From positions 1 to 37,744 of the forward strand of contig CADBCV010000037.1 of the NCBI GenBank assembly GCA_902793285.1: a stretch of 37,744 nucleotides of DNA. The letters run 5' to 3'. The translations under genes and the position numbers were made by a program. Shown piece by piece: positions 16,243 through 27,000 of this stretch; within the stretch, counting starts at the first letter, position 1, and the number at the start of each line of letters is the position of its first letter. This DNA comes from Oscillospiraceae bacterium (GTDB taxonomy: Bacteria > Bacillota > Clostridia > Oscillospirales > Oscillospiraceae). The notes under the pieces were generated by a model. The model searched no databases. It worked only from the letters and a program-made list of their open reading frames with translations, and was not told the origin of the DNA.

Positions 16243-16411
16243 GGTTTGATCCTCCCTGTATCTCGATCTTGTATCAAAGCAGGCTGCTTGCCTTCGCTTT
16301 TTCTGACGCATGAGGCGCAAAATTGTTCCCGGAAAACGCACAAAAAGGGCGGGGCGCTTTCGCTTCCGTCTGGGCAAGTTGAATGAAAAATCAAAAAGCG
16401 CCCGGGAGGAC

Positions 16412-16440
16412 TTGACATTTCCCGGCGCTGAGAGTATAAA
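16412..16440 (+). promoter_or_regulatory. sigma-A type promoter of argG, with a palindrome over the -10 box
   Basis: TTGACA (16412-16417), 17 bases, TATAAA (16435-16440). The -10 box lies inside GTATAAATATAC (16434-16445), which has symmetric half sites GTATA/TATAC. This could be an ArgR-type operator, as could TGAATAAAAATGAG over the start codon, but both only partly fit the Arg box. Confidence 0.75.
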
Positions 16441-16483
16441 TATACACATCAAGCGAATAATCCTTGCATAGGAGGCAAATGAA

Positions 16484-17704
16484 ATGAATAAAAATGAGAT
16501 AAAGAAAATCGTTCTTGCATATTCCGGCGGGCTCGACACCTCGGTCATCATCCCCTGGCTCAAGGAGAACTACAACGATCCCGAGATCATCGCCGTGGCC
16601 GGAAACGTCGGCCAGGTGGGGGAGCTGGACGGTCTGGAGGAGAAGGCCATCAAGACCGGCGCGAGCAAGTTCTACGCCCTCGATCTCGCGGACGAGATGG
16701 TCAACGACGTCATCATCCCCTGCGTACAGGCCGGCGCGAAATATGAGGATTACCTCCTCGGCACGGCCTTCGCCCGCCCCATCATCGCCAAGGGTTTGGT
16801 GCAGATCGCCCTCCAGGAGGGGGCCGACGCCATCGCCCACGGCTGCACCGGCAAGGGAAACGACCAGGTCCGCTTTGAGCTTGCCATCAAGCACTTCGCC
16901 CCGGGCATGAAGGTCATCGCCCCCTGGCGCGAGTGGAACATCAAATCCCGCGAGGAGGAGATCGACTATGCCGAGGCGCACAAGGTCCCGCTCAAGATCA
17001 GCCGCGAGACCAACTACTCCAAGGACAAAAACCTCTGGCACCTGAGCCACGAGGGCCTGGATCTGGAGGACCCCTGGAACGAGCCGCAGTATGAAAAGCC
17101 CGGCTTCCTTGAAATGGGCGTGAGCCCCCTGGAGGCGCCCGACACGCCGGAGTACATCACCATCGACTTTGAAAAAGGCGTGCCCACCGCGCTCAACGGC
17201 GAGAAGATGAGCGCGACGGACATGATCTGGAAGCTCAACGACATCGGCGGCAGGCACGGCATCGGCTTACTCGACATCGTGGAGAACAGGCTCGTCGGCA
17301 TGAAGTGCCGCGGCGTGTACGAGACCCCGGGCGGCACGATCCTGTATGCCGCGCACGCGGCGCTTGAGACCCTGTGCCTTGACAAGATGACGGCCCACAA
17401 AAAGCAGGAGCTGAGCGTCTGCTTTGCGGAGCTCCTCTACAACGGCCAGTGGTTCTCCCCCCTGCGGGAGGCGCTCTCCGCCTTTGTGACGGCGACGCAG
17501 AAGAACGTCACCGGCACGGTGAAGCTCAAGCTCTACAAGGGCAACATCATCAAGGCCGGCCTCAAGAGCCCCTGTTCCCTCTATTCCGAGAACATCGCCA
17601 CCTTCGGCGAGAGCGATTACGACCAGGCCCAGGCCGCGGGCTTCATCAATCTCTGGGGCCTGCCCACCACGGTGCAGGCGCTGATGGAGCAGGGGAAACT
17701 GTGA
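16484..17704 (+). CDS. argG: argininosuccinate synthase
   Basis: The 406-residue protein has the N-type ATP pyrophosphatase P-loop AYSGGLDTS (residues 12-20), the citrulline/aspartate-binding [13 protein letters not shown] (about 119-131), APWREW, and the C-terminal YETPGGTIL. It joins citrulline and aspartate using ATP to give argininosuccinate, AMP and pyrophosphate. ATG 16484 has TAGGAGGCAAATGAA upstream. It is the first gene of the arginine cluster and has its own strong promoter about 45 bases before the start. The 355 bases to argH are filled by repeats, so argH may be read through or have its own promoter. Length is standard. Confidence 0.97.
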   Translation: MNKNEIKKIVLAYSGGLDTSVIIPWLKENYNDPEIIAVAGNVGQVGELDGLEEKAIKTGASKFYALDLADEMVNDVIIPCVQAGAKYEDYLLGTAFARPIIAKGLVQIALQEGADAIAHGCTGKGNDQVRFELAIKHFAPGMKVIAPWREWNIKSREEEIDYAEAHKVPLKISRETNYSKDKNLWHLSHEGLDLEDPWNEPQYEKPGFLEMGVSPLEAPDTPEYITIDFEKGVPTALNGEKMSATDMIWKLNDIGGRHGIGLLDIVENRLVGMKCRGVYETPGGTILYAAHAALETLCLDKMTAHKKQELSVCFAELLYNGQWFSPLREALSAFVTATQKNVTGTVKLKLYKGNIIKAGLKSPCSLYSENIATFGESDYDQAQAAGFINLWGLPTTVQALMEQGKL

Positions 17705-17708
17705 GAAC

Positions 17709-17869
17709 GCCTTCCCCTTGAGGGGAAGGTGCCCCAGTGCTCACACTGGGGCGGATGAGGTGGAGCTTGCCGCCTCAGACCGGCTCCGTGCAAGCGGCGA
17801 CATTGACACCTCATCCGTCTCGCCCCTTGCGGGGGACGGGGCGATCCACCTTCCCCTCGAGGGGAAGGC
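17709..17869. repeat. 161-bp MITE-like palindromic element between argG and argH
   Basis: The ends are 23-bp inverted repeats (17709-17731 and 17847-17869) differing at one base, each itself a palindrome of CCTTCCCC and GGGGAAGG. Inside is a second inverted pair, GCGGATGAGGTG (17751-17762) and CACCTCATCCGT (17807-17818). It begins 4 bases after the argG stop. No ORF of note lies inside. Confidence 0.8.
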
Positions 17870-17880
17870 AAAGCGAAAAC

Positions 17881-18045
17881 ACTCCCTCAGTCAGCTTCGC
17901 TGACAGCTCCCTCGGAGAGGGAGCCTTGAAAGCCTCCCTCTTTGAGGGAGGTGGCACGGCCGATCTCCCGCGAGGCCGTGACGGAAGGAGTCACTCCCTC
18001 AGTCAGCTTCGCTGACAGCTCCCTCAGGGGGGGGAGCCTATAAGG
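17881..18045. repeat. CTCCCTCAGTCAGC repeats before argH
   Basis: A 33-bp unit starting ACTCCCTCAGTCAGC occurs at 17881-17913 and, identical, at 17993-18025. Between them lie GCCTCCCTCTTTGAGGGAGG and GGCACGGCC...GGCCGTGACGG inverted pairs. The second copy runs into GGGAGCCTATAAGGAAAGGA, whose last part is the argH ribosome binding site. A related element has the same position before argF. Confidence 0.85.
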
Positions 18046-18059
18046 AAAGGATTAGGATT

Positions 18060-19436
<1,377 letters not shown>

Positions 19437-19449
19437 AAGGAGCACGACA

Positions 19450-20217
19450 ATGAAAAAGACATTCGCATTTCTGCTTGCGCTGTGCATGATTTTTGCACTC
19501 GCCGTCCCCGCCTATGCCGACGGGAAGACCACCCTCACCATGGCGACGAGCCCCGACTTTCCTCCCTTTGAGGAGCTGCAGGCCGACGGCAGCGTCGTCG
19601 GCATCGAGGTGGACCTGCTGAACCTGATCTGCGAGAAGCTGGGTCTCGAGCTCGTGATTGAGCAGATGGACTTCGACTCCGTGCTCCCCGGCGTGCAGGC
19701 CGGCAAGTACGATGTGGGCGTGTCCGGCATCTCCGTCACCGAGAAGCGGCAGAAAAACGTCCTCTTCACCGAGCCCTACTGCCTCGCGGCCCAGGCCATC
19801 GTTGTGAAGACCGGCAGCGAAATCACCGGCAAGGCCGACCTTGACAAGAAGAAGATCGCCGTCCAGACCGGCACCACCGCCGAGAGCTTCTGCATGGAGA
19901 ACAACTACAAGGTCTCCTCCTTCCAGGCCAATTCCGACGCGGAGATGGCCCTCATCGTCGGCAAGGTGGACGCCTGGGTCATCGACGATCTGACCGCGGC
20001 CGAGATGGTCAAGGCCTACAACAAGGATCACCCCGACGCCCTCACCATCCTCTCGGAGGCCATGACGACCGAGCCCTACGCCTTCGCCTTTGCCTTCGGC
20101 AGCGAGGAGCTCGTGGAGAAGATCAACGCCGCGCAGGCGGAGCTTCTTGCCGACGGCACCATCGCCGCCCTCTTTGAGAAGTTCGACGCGCCCTACACCG
20201 CGCCGAGCGCCGCGTAA
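19450..20217 (+). CDS. polar amino-acid ABC transporter, substrate-binding protein
   Basis: The 255-residue protein has an N-terminal signal peptide (residues 1-24, cleavage likely after AYA) and a periplasmic-binding-protein type II (SBP_bac_3) fold: TMATSPDFPPFEEL, GIEVDLLNLICEKLGLEL, DVGVSGISVTEKRQKNVLFTEPY and the C-terminal AFGSEELVEKINAAQAEL. There is no lipobox Cys at the cleavage site, unusual for a Gram-positive binding protein, which is normally a lipoprotein. ATG 19450 follows AAAGGAGCACGACA. It is placed inside the arginine cluster, so arginine, ornithine or citrulline is a reasonable ligand, but glutamine/glutamate-type ligands are not excluded. Confidence 0.9.
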   Translation: MKKTFAFLLALCMIFALAVPAYADGKTTLTMATSPDFPPFEELQADGSVVGIEVDLLNLICEKLGLELVIEQMDFDSVLPGVQAGKYDVGVSGISVTEKRQKNVLFTEPYCLAAQAIVVKTGSEITGKADLDKKKIAVQTGTTAESFCMENNYKVSSFQANSDAEMALIVGKVDAWVIDDLTAAEMVKAYNKDHPDALTILSEAMTTEPYAFAFAFGSEELVEKINAAQAELLADGTIAALFEKFDAPYTAPSAA

Positions 20218-20400
20218 AAAACGGCTCCCCCTCTGGGGGAGCTGGCACGGCGCGTCCCACGCAAGCGCCGTGACGGAAGGGGTCATATGCCGACATTCAG
20301 ACCCCTTCCACCGCTGAAGCGGTCCCCCTCCCCCAGACGCCGCAAGCGGCTACGGGAGGCGAGTAAACACCGTACACCCGGGGCGCGCCCCGGGTTGCGG
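20218..20400. repeat. palindromic repeat between binding protein and permease genes
   Basis: GGCTCCCCCTCTGGGGGAGC (20222-20241) then GGCACGGCGC paired with GCGCCGTGACGG, GGGGTCAT, CACCGCTGAAGCGG and CCCCCTCCCCC. It shares its parts with 28079-28150 and 21825-21930. It could act as an internal processing or attenuation site lowering downstream expression, as REP-like elements do between importer genes. Confidence 0.7.
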
Positions 20401-20421
20401 CGCGTATAAAGGAGAATGCCC

Positions 20422-21108
20422 ATGAGCGCATGGCTTGCGAAATTACACGAAACATTCATCGAGACCGGGTATTACCGGATGCTCCTGCAGGGGCTCGGCA
20501 ACACCCTCATCATGACGCTGGGGGCGCTGTGCATCGGCGTTGCGATCGGCACGCTCATCGCGGTGGTCAAATACTTTGCCGAGGATGTCCCGGCCCTCCG
20601 GCCCCTGGACATCTTCTGCGACCTGTATGTGACGGTGATCCGCGGGGTGCCGGTGGTGGTGCTGCTGATGATCTTTTTCTACGTCATCATGACCTCCGCC
20701 GAGGGGATCACGGTGGGCATCATCGCCTTCGGCATCAACTCCGGCGCGTACATGGCGGAGCTCATCCGCAGCGGCATCAACGCCGTGGACAAGGGCCAGA
20801 TGGAGGCCGGGCGCAGTCTCGGCATGAGCAAGGTGCAGGCCATGCGCAAGGTGGTCTTCCCCCAGGCGGTGCGCTACATCCTGCCCGCCATCGGCAACGA
20901 GATGATCGCCCTTTTGAAGGAGACCTCCGTCGCAGGCTATGTGGCGGTGGTGGATCTCACCCGCGCGGGAAACCTTGTGCGAAACAATACCTATGACGCG
21001 TTTAACCCCCTGATGGCCGTGGCGCTGACCTATCTGCTGCTTGTGATTCTGCTGTCGGGGTCGCTGAAAAAGCTCGAAAGGAGGCTCGCCGGGCGTGATA
21101 AGCGTTAA
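20422..21108 (+). CDS. polar amino-acid ABC transporter, permease
   Basis: I take ATG 20422, since AAAGGAG at 20408-20414 is too close to the ATG at 20416. The 228-residue protein has about five membrane helices starting with [20 protein letters not shown] (residues 18-37), and the EAA loop [20 protein letters not shown] (about 133-152) that contacts the ATPase. The family is the HisM/GlnP type (His/Glu/Gln/Arg/opine transporters, 3-TMR form). It overlaps the ATPase gene by 14 bases. A homodimer with the ATPase dimer and the upstream binding protein would form the importer. Confidence 0.93.
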   Translation: MSAWLAKLHETFIETGYYRMLLQGLGNTLIMTLGALCIGVAIGTLIAVVKYFAEDVPALRPLDIFCDLYVTVIRGVPVVVLLMIFFYVIMTSAEGITVGIIAFGINSGAYMAELIRSGINAVDKGQMEAGRSLGMSKVQAMRKVVFPQAVRYILPAIGNEMIALLKETSVAGYVAVVDLTRAGNLVRNNTYDAFNPLMAVALTYLLLVILLSGSLKKLERRLAGRDKR

Positions 21109-21817
21109 GAATCTCAGAAAGGTCTTCGGGGAAAACGAGGCCCTCAAGGGCGTGAGCGTGGAGATCAACAAGGGGGATGTCATGTGCATCATCGGCCCCT
21201 CCGGCTCCGGCAAGTCCACCTTCCTGCGCTGCCTGAACCTCCTGGAGCGGCCCGACGGCGGGCAGGTCATCTTTGACGGGGACGATCTCATGGACCGGCG
21301 CGTCAATCTCAACCAGCACCGGCAGAAGATGGGCATGGTGTTCCAGCAGTTCAATCTCTTCCCCCACATGACGGTGCTGGAAAATCTCACCTGCGCGCCC
21401 ATGATGCTCAAAAAGGTCAGCCGCGAGGACGCCGAGAAGACCGCCATGGACTATCTCCAGCGGGTGGGGCTTGCCGACCGGGCGGACGCGCGCCCGAACC
21501 AGCTCTCCGGCGGGCAGAAGCAGCGCATCGCCATTGTGCGGGCCCTCTGCATGGAGCCGGAGGTCATGCTCTTTGACGAGCCCACCTCCGCCCTCGACCC
21601 CGAGATGGTTGGCGAGGTGCTGGACGTGATGAAAAAGCTCGCCGAGCGGGGCATGACCATGGTTGTCGTCACGCACGAGATGGGCTTTGCCCGCGAGGTG
21701 GGAAACCGCGTCCTCTTCATGGACAACGGCCTCATCGTCGAGGAGGGCACGCCCGAAGAGATCTTCGAGCACCCCAAGAGCGAGAGGCTGCGGAGCTTTC
21801 TGTCAAAAGTATTGTAA
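21095..21817 (+). CDS. polar amino-acid ABC transporter, ATP-binding protein
   Basis: The start is GTG 21095, inside the permease 3' end and preceded by AAAGGAGG. The 240-residue protein has Walker [10 protein letters not shown] (about residues 33-41), the Q-loop [21 protein letters not shown] signature LSGGQKQR (about 136-143), Walker [15 protein letters not shown] and the H-loop [10 protein letters not shown]. It is a typical GlnQ/HisP-type subunit with no extra regulatory domain. It powers the importer whose other subunits lie directly upstream. Confidence 0.95.
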   Translation: MISVKNLRKVFGENEALKGVSVEINKGDVMCIIGPSGSGKSTFLRCLNLLERPDGGQVIFDGDDLMDRRVNLNQHRQKMGMVFQQFNLFPHMTVLENLTCAPMMLKKVSREDAEKTAMDYLQRVGLADRADARPNQLSGGQKQRIAIVRALCMEPEVMLFDEPTSALDPEMVGEVLDVMKKLAERGMTMVVVTHEMGFAREVGNRVLFMDNGLIVEEGTPEEIFEHPKSERLRSFLSKVL

Positions 21818-21824
21818 AGAGAGC

Positions 21825-21930
21825 CTCCCTCTCTGAGGGAGGGGGACCGCGAAGCGGTGGAAGGAGTACTCCCTCAGTCACAGCGCGGCCGAACACGCGC
21901 TGCGACAGCTCCCTCAGGGAGGGAGCCTAT
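21825..21930. repeat. palindromic repeat before argF
   Basis: GCCTCCCTCTCTGAGGGAGG, then CCGCGAAGCGG, ACTCCCTCAGTCACAGCGCG paired with CGCGCTGCGACAG, then CTCCCTCAGGGAGGGAG and GCCTATAAGGAAGGA. The end runs directly into the argF ribosome binding site, in the same way as the repeat before argH (GCCTATAAGGAAAGGA). Confidence 0.8.
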
Positions 21931-21946
21931 AAGGAAGGATAATGAT

Positions 21947-22933
21947 ATGATGGATTTACACGGACGCGATTTTCTGACCCTGCTGGACTTTACGCCGGAG
22001 GAGATCGGAGGGCTTCTGGATCTTGCCGAGGAGCTCAAGGCGAAGAAGAAGGCGGGTATCCCGCATAAGATACACGAGGGGAAGAACATCGCCCTCATCT
22101 TTGAAAAGACCAGCACCCGCACCCGCTGCTCCTTTGAGGTGGCGGGCCGCGATCTCGGCATGGGGGTGACGTATCTGGACCCCGCGGGCTCGCAGATCGG
22201 GAAGAAGGAGAGCATCGCGGACACGGCGCGGGTCCTCTCGCGCATGTTCGACGGGATCGAGTACCGCGGCTATGGCCAGGAGATCGTGGAGGAGCTGGCA
22301 AAATACGCCTCCGTCCCGGTCTGGAACGGGCTTACAAACGAGTTTCACCCGACCCAGATCCTCGCGGACTTTCTCACCGTGCGGGAGCATTTCGGGAAGC
22401 TGCGCGGCATCAAGCTCGTCTATCTCGGCAACGCGCGCTACAACATGGGCGACTCTCTCATGGTGGGCTGCGCGAAGATGGGGATGCACTTTGTCGCCTG
22501 CGCGCCGGAGGGCTACTTCCCCGACCCCGCCCTCGTGGAGAAGTGCCAAAAGATCGCCTCCGAGACCGGCGCGGCGCTGGAATTTGAGCCTGACCCCATG
22601 AAGGCCGTGCGGGGCGCGGATGTCCTCTACACCGACGTGTGGGTCTCCATGGGCGAGCCGATGGAGGTCTGGGCCGAGCGCATCGCGGCCCTCGCCCCCT
22701 ACCAGGTCAATCAAGGGCTCATGGACGCGGCGGGGCCGCAGGCCGTGTTTCTTCACTGTCTGCCCGCCTTCCACGATCTCAAGACCGGGATCGGCAGGGA
22801 GATGGGCGAGAAATTCGGGAGACAAGAGATGGAAGTGACGGACGAGGTTTTCGAGGGGCCCCGGTCCCTGGTCTTTGACGAGGCCGAAAACCGGATGCAT
22901 ACGATCAAGGCGGTCATGGCCGCGACACTGTGA
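21947..22933 (+). CDS. argF: ornithine carbamoyltransferase
   Basis: I start at ATG 21947 (a second ATG follows at once); AAGGAAGGA lies 7 bases upstream. The in-frame ATG at 21857 would begin in the repeat and is unlikely. The 328-residue protein has the carbamoyl-phosphate motif STRTRCSFE (about residues 53-61), the [10 protein letters not shown] segment (about 131-140) and HCLPAFHD (about 268-275) which holds the ornithine-side Cys. It makes citrulline from ornithine and carbamoyl phosphate. No arcA or arcC is near, so the anabolic role is favoured. carA follows after 7 bases. Confidence 0.95.
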   Translation: MMDLHGRDFLTLLDFTPEEIGGLLDLAEELKAKKKAGIPHKIHEGKNIALIFEKTSTRTRCSFEVAGRDLGMGVTYLDPAGSQIGKKESIADTARVLSRMFDGIEYRGYGQEIVEELAKYASVPVWNGLTNEFHPTQILADFLTVREHFGKLRGIKLVYLGNARYNMGDSLMVGCAKMGMHFVACAPEGYFPDPALVEKCQKIASETGAALEFEPDPMKAVRGADVLYTDVWVSMGEPMEVWAERIAALAPYQVNQGLMDAAGPQAVFLHCLPAFHDLKTGIGREMGEKFGRQEMEVTDEVFEGPRSLVFDEAENRMHTIKAVMAATL

Positions 22934-22940
22934 GGCTCAT

Positions 22941-24011
22941 ATGAAGAAGGCTTATCTTGTATTATCCGACGGGCGCTCCTTTGAGGGCGTCCGCATCGGC
23001 GCGGAAGGGGCCGGTCTCGGCGAGCTGGTGTTCACCACCGGCATGACCGGCTATCTCGAGACGCTGACAGACCCGAGCTACGCCGGGCAGATCATTTTGC
23101 ACACCTTCCCTCTCATCGGAAACTACGGCGTCATCCCGGAGGACTTTGAGGGGGCCTGTCTCGCCCGCGGCTACGTGGTGCGGGAGCTCTGCGACACCCC
23201 CTCGAACTTCCGGAGCGAGTACGCCCTCGACAGGTTTTTGAAAGAGCAGGGCGTCCCCGGCATCTGCGGGGTGGACACCCGCGCCCTCACCCGCATCCTC
23301 CGCGAGGAGGGCGTCATGAACGCCGTGATCTGCGACGAGATCCCCGCGGATCTCAGCGCGGTAAAGGGCTATCAAGTGCGGGGCGTCGTGGCCGAGGCGA
23401 GCGGCAAAGAGATCCAGACCTTCCCCGCCGCGGGGGAGGAGCGCTTTCACGTCGCGCTGATGGACTACGGCGCGAAGCACCATATTGTGGAAAATCTCCA
23501 GGAGCGCGGCTGCCGCGTGACCGTCCTGCCCCACGACACCGCGGCGGAGACGGTCCTCGCCCTGCATCCGGACGGGCTCATGCTCTCGAACGGGCCCGGC
23601 GACCCGAAGGAGAACGTGTTTGAGATCCGGCAGCTTCAAAAGCTCATCGGAAAGCTCCCGGTCTTCGGCATCTGTCTCGGCCACCAGCTCGCGGCCCTCG
23701 CTCTCGGCGGGGAGACCGTGAAGCTCAAGTACGGGCACCGGGGCGCAAACCAGCCCGTGCGCGACCTCAAAAGCGGGCGCTGCTTCATCACAAGCCAGAA
23801 CCACGGCTACGCCGTTTTGAGCGAGAGCGTGAAGGGTCTCGGCGAGCTGCGCTTTGAAAACGCGAACGACCTGAGCTGCGAGGGGCTCGATTACCCCGAA
23901 AAGCGCTGCTTCACGGTGCAGTTTCACCCGGAGGCCAGCGCCGGGCCCCACGACACCGGCTTTCTCTTTGACCGCTTTGCAGCCATGATGGGAGGTGAGG
24001 ACCATGCCTAA
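22941..24011 (+). CDS. carA: carbamoyl-phosphate synthase small (glutaminase) subunit
   Basis: ATG 22941 gives 356 residues; the in-frame start at 22875 lies in argF. The N-terminal CPSase small-chain domain (about 1-150) includes GELVFTTGMTGYLETLTDPSY. The C-terminal class I glutamine amidotransferase has SNGPGDP, the nucleophile loop FGICLGHQL (about 235-243) and the His-Glu pair in QFHPEASAGPHD. It splits glutamine and passes ammonia to CarB. It starts 7 bases after argF and overlaps carB by 8 bases, so the three are translated together. Confidence 0.96.
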   Translation: MKKAYLVLSDGRSFEGVRIGAEGAGLGELVFTTGMTGYLETLTDPSYAGQIILHTFPLIGNYGVIPEDFEGACLARGYVVRELCDTPSNFRSEYALDRFLKEQGVPGICGVDTRALTRILREEGVMNAVICDEIPADLSAVKGYQVRGVVAEASGKEIQTFPAAGEERFHVALMDYGAKHHIVENLQERGCRVTVLPHDTAAETVLALHPDGLMLSNGPGDPKENVFEIRQLQKLIGKLPVFGICLGHQLAALALGGETVKLKYGHRGANQPVRDLKSGRCFITSQNHGYAVLSESVKGLGELRFENANDLSCEGLDYPEKRCFTVQFHPEASAGPHDTGFLFDRFAAMMGGEDHA

Positions 24012-27000
24012 AAATCCGAATATTCAGAAGGTGCTGGTCATCGGCTCCGGCCCCATCGTGATCGGCCAGGCCGCGGAATTTGACTACGCCGGGGCCCAGG
24101 CGTGCCGCGTGCTGCGGCAGGAGGGCATCCGCACGGTGCTCGTAAACTCCAACCCCGCCACCATCATGACGGACAAGCACCTCGCGGACGCGATCTACCT
24201 CGAACCCCTCACGGCGGAGACCCTGCGCCGCATCATCGCCCTGGAGAGACCCGACGGGCTTCTCGCGGGGCTCGGCGGGCAGACGGGCCTCACCCTCGCC
24301 ATGCAGCTCACAAAGGACGGGACGCTCGAGAAATACGGCGTGAAGCTCCTCGGCTCCGGCATCGACGCCATCGAGCGGGCCGAGGACCGCGAGCGCTTCC
24401 GCGAGACTCTCGCCGAGATGGGGCAGCCCGTCATCCCCTCCGCCACCTGTGAGGATGTGGAGACGGCGCTGAAAATCGCAAGGGACATCGGCTACCCCGT
24501 CATTGTGCGCCCCGCCTACACCCTCGGCGGCAGCGGCGGCGGCATCGCCCGGGACGCGGAGGAGCTCGCCGCGATCGCCCGGCAGGGTCTCGACCTCTCC
24601 CCCATCACGCAGGTGCTGGTGGAAAAATGCGTCTCCGGCTGGAAGGAAATCGAATTTGAGACCATGCGGGACGCCGCGGGCAACGTGATCGCGGTCTGCT
24701 CCATGGAAAACGTTGACCCCGTCGGCATCCACACGGGCGACTCCATCGTCGTGGCCCCGGCGCTGACGCTCGCGGACAGGGAATACCAGATGCTGCGCTC
24801 GGCGGCTTTGAACATTGTGGGCGCCATCGGCATCGAGGGCGGGTGCAACGTGCAGTTTGCCCTGGACCCCGAGAGCTTTGACTATGCCGTCATCGAGGTG
24901 AATCCCCGGGTATCCCGCTCCTCGGCCCTCGCCTCGAAGGCGACGGGCTACCCGATTGCGAAGATCTCCACCCGCATCGCCCTCGGCTACACGCTCGATG
25001 AGATCAAAAACGACATCACCGGCAAGACCTGCGCCTGCTTTGAGCCGACCGTGGACTACGTGGTGGTGAAGTTTCCCAAGTGGCCCTTTGAGAAGTTCGC
25101 CGGGGCGAGCCGCAGGCTCGGCACCCAGATGAAGGCGACCGGCGAGGTCATGGCCATCGCGCCGGGCTTTGAAATGGCCCTCATGAAGGCCGTGCGCGGC
25201 GCGGAGCTCGGGCTTGACACCTTAAACGCCCCGCCCCTCTCGGACGCGCCGCTTTCAGAACGGCTCGCCGCGCAGGACGATCGGCGCATCTTCACGGTCT
25301 TTGAGGCTTTGAAGGCCGGCATGAGCGTGGACGAGATTTTTGACATCACGAAGATCGACCGCTGGTTTTTGAATAAGCTCCTCGGCCTTGTGAACTTCGA
25401 GGCCGCGCTTGCCGGCGGGCTCACGGAGGAAAACTACCGGAAGGCAAAGCGCCTCGGCTACCCGGACGAGGCGATCCTGCGCATCTCCGGGGCGGAGCGC
25501 GTGCCCGGCATGGAGATGCACTACAAGATGGTGGACACCTGCGGCGCGGAGTTTGACGCCGAGACCCCCTACTTTTACTCCTCCTTTGATGCCGAGTGCG
25601 AAAGCCGCCTCTTCCCCCGCTCGGGAAAGCCCGTCGTGATGGTCCTCGGCTCCGGCCCCATCCGCATCGGCCAGGGCATCGAGTTTGACTACTCCTCCGT
25701 CCACTGTGTCTGGACGCTCCGGGAGATGGGCTACGACGTCGTCATCGTGAACAACAACCCCGAGACCGTCTCCACCGACTACGACACGGCGGACAGGCTG
25801 TACTTTGAGCCCCTCTGCAAAGAGGACGTGTGGAACATCGTGCAGCTTGAGAAACCGGTGGGCGTGGTGGTGGCCTTCGGCGGACAGACGGCCATCAAGC
25901 TCACGGACTTTCTCAGCAAAAAGGGCGTGCAGATCCTCGGCACCTCGGCCGAGAGCATCGACACCGCCGAGGACAGGGCGAAGTTTGACGCCCTGCTCGA
26001 GCGCTTTTCGATCCGCCGCCCGAAGGGGCGCGGCGTCCTGACGCTCACGGAAGCGCTGAACGCTGCCGAGGAGCTGGGCTACCCCGTCCTCCTGCGCCCG
26101 AGCTACGTGATCGGCGGGCAGAACATGTGCATCTCCCGCGACGCTCTGAGCACCGAGCGATACATGAAGGGCATCCTCGCCCAGGGGATCGAAAACCCCG
26201 TCCTGGTGGACAAGTACATGCCCGGCACGGAGCTCGAGGTGGACGTCATCTCCGACGGGGAGGACGTGCTCATCCCCGGCATCATGGAGCATATCGAGCG
26301 CGCGGGCGTCCACAGCGGCGACTCCATCGCGGTCTACCCGCCCTGGAACCTGAGCGACAAGTTTTTGCAGCGCATCACCGACGTGTCCGCGAGGCTGGCC
26401 CTCGCCCTCGGGACAAAGGGGCTTGTGAACATCCAGTATCTCATCTGGCAGGACGAGCTCTATGTCATCGAGGTGAACCCCCGCGCCTCCCGCACGGTGC
26501 CCTATATCAGCAAGGTCACGAACGTGCCGATGGTCGATCTCGCCTCCCGCATCATGCTGGGGGCGAAGCTCCGCGACCTCGGCTGGGGCACGGGCCTCTG
26601 CCGCACGCCGCCCTATTTTGCGGTGAAGGTGCCGGTGTTCTCCTTTGAAAAGCTCGCGGACGCAAACTCCATCCTCGGGCCCGAGATGAAGTCCACGGGC
26701 GAGGTGCTCGGCATCGGCAGGACGCTCGCGGAGGCGCTTTTCAAGGGGCTCACCGCGGCGGGCTTCCGCCTGCCGAACGGGCTTGAGGGCGCGCGCGGCG
26801 TGCTGCTCAGCGTGGAGAACGAGGACAGCCAGGAGATCCTGACCCTCGCACGGCGCTTTTATAAGCTGGGGCTGCGGCTCTACGCCACGCGGGACACCGC
26901 GGCGGCCATCGCATCCCTCGGCATCCCGGTCACATCCGTCCCGAACGCCGGGGAGAGCGGGGAGATCACCCGCCTCATGGACAGCGGCGCACTCCGCTAC

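Noticed and set aside
16441-16483. A T-box or other riboswitch in the argG leader
   Set aside because: The leader from the predicted start is only about 40 bases, too short for such structures.
17881-18025. Two identical 33-bp repeats considered as a minimal CRISPR
   Set aside because: The 79-base spacing holds other palindromic repeat parts, the unit belongs to a dispersed family, and no cas gene is near.
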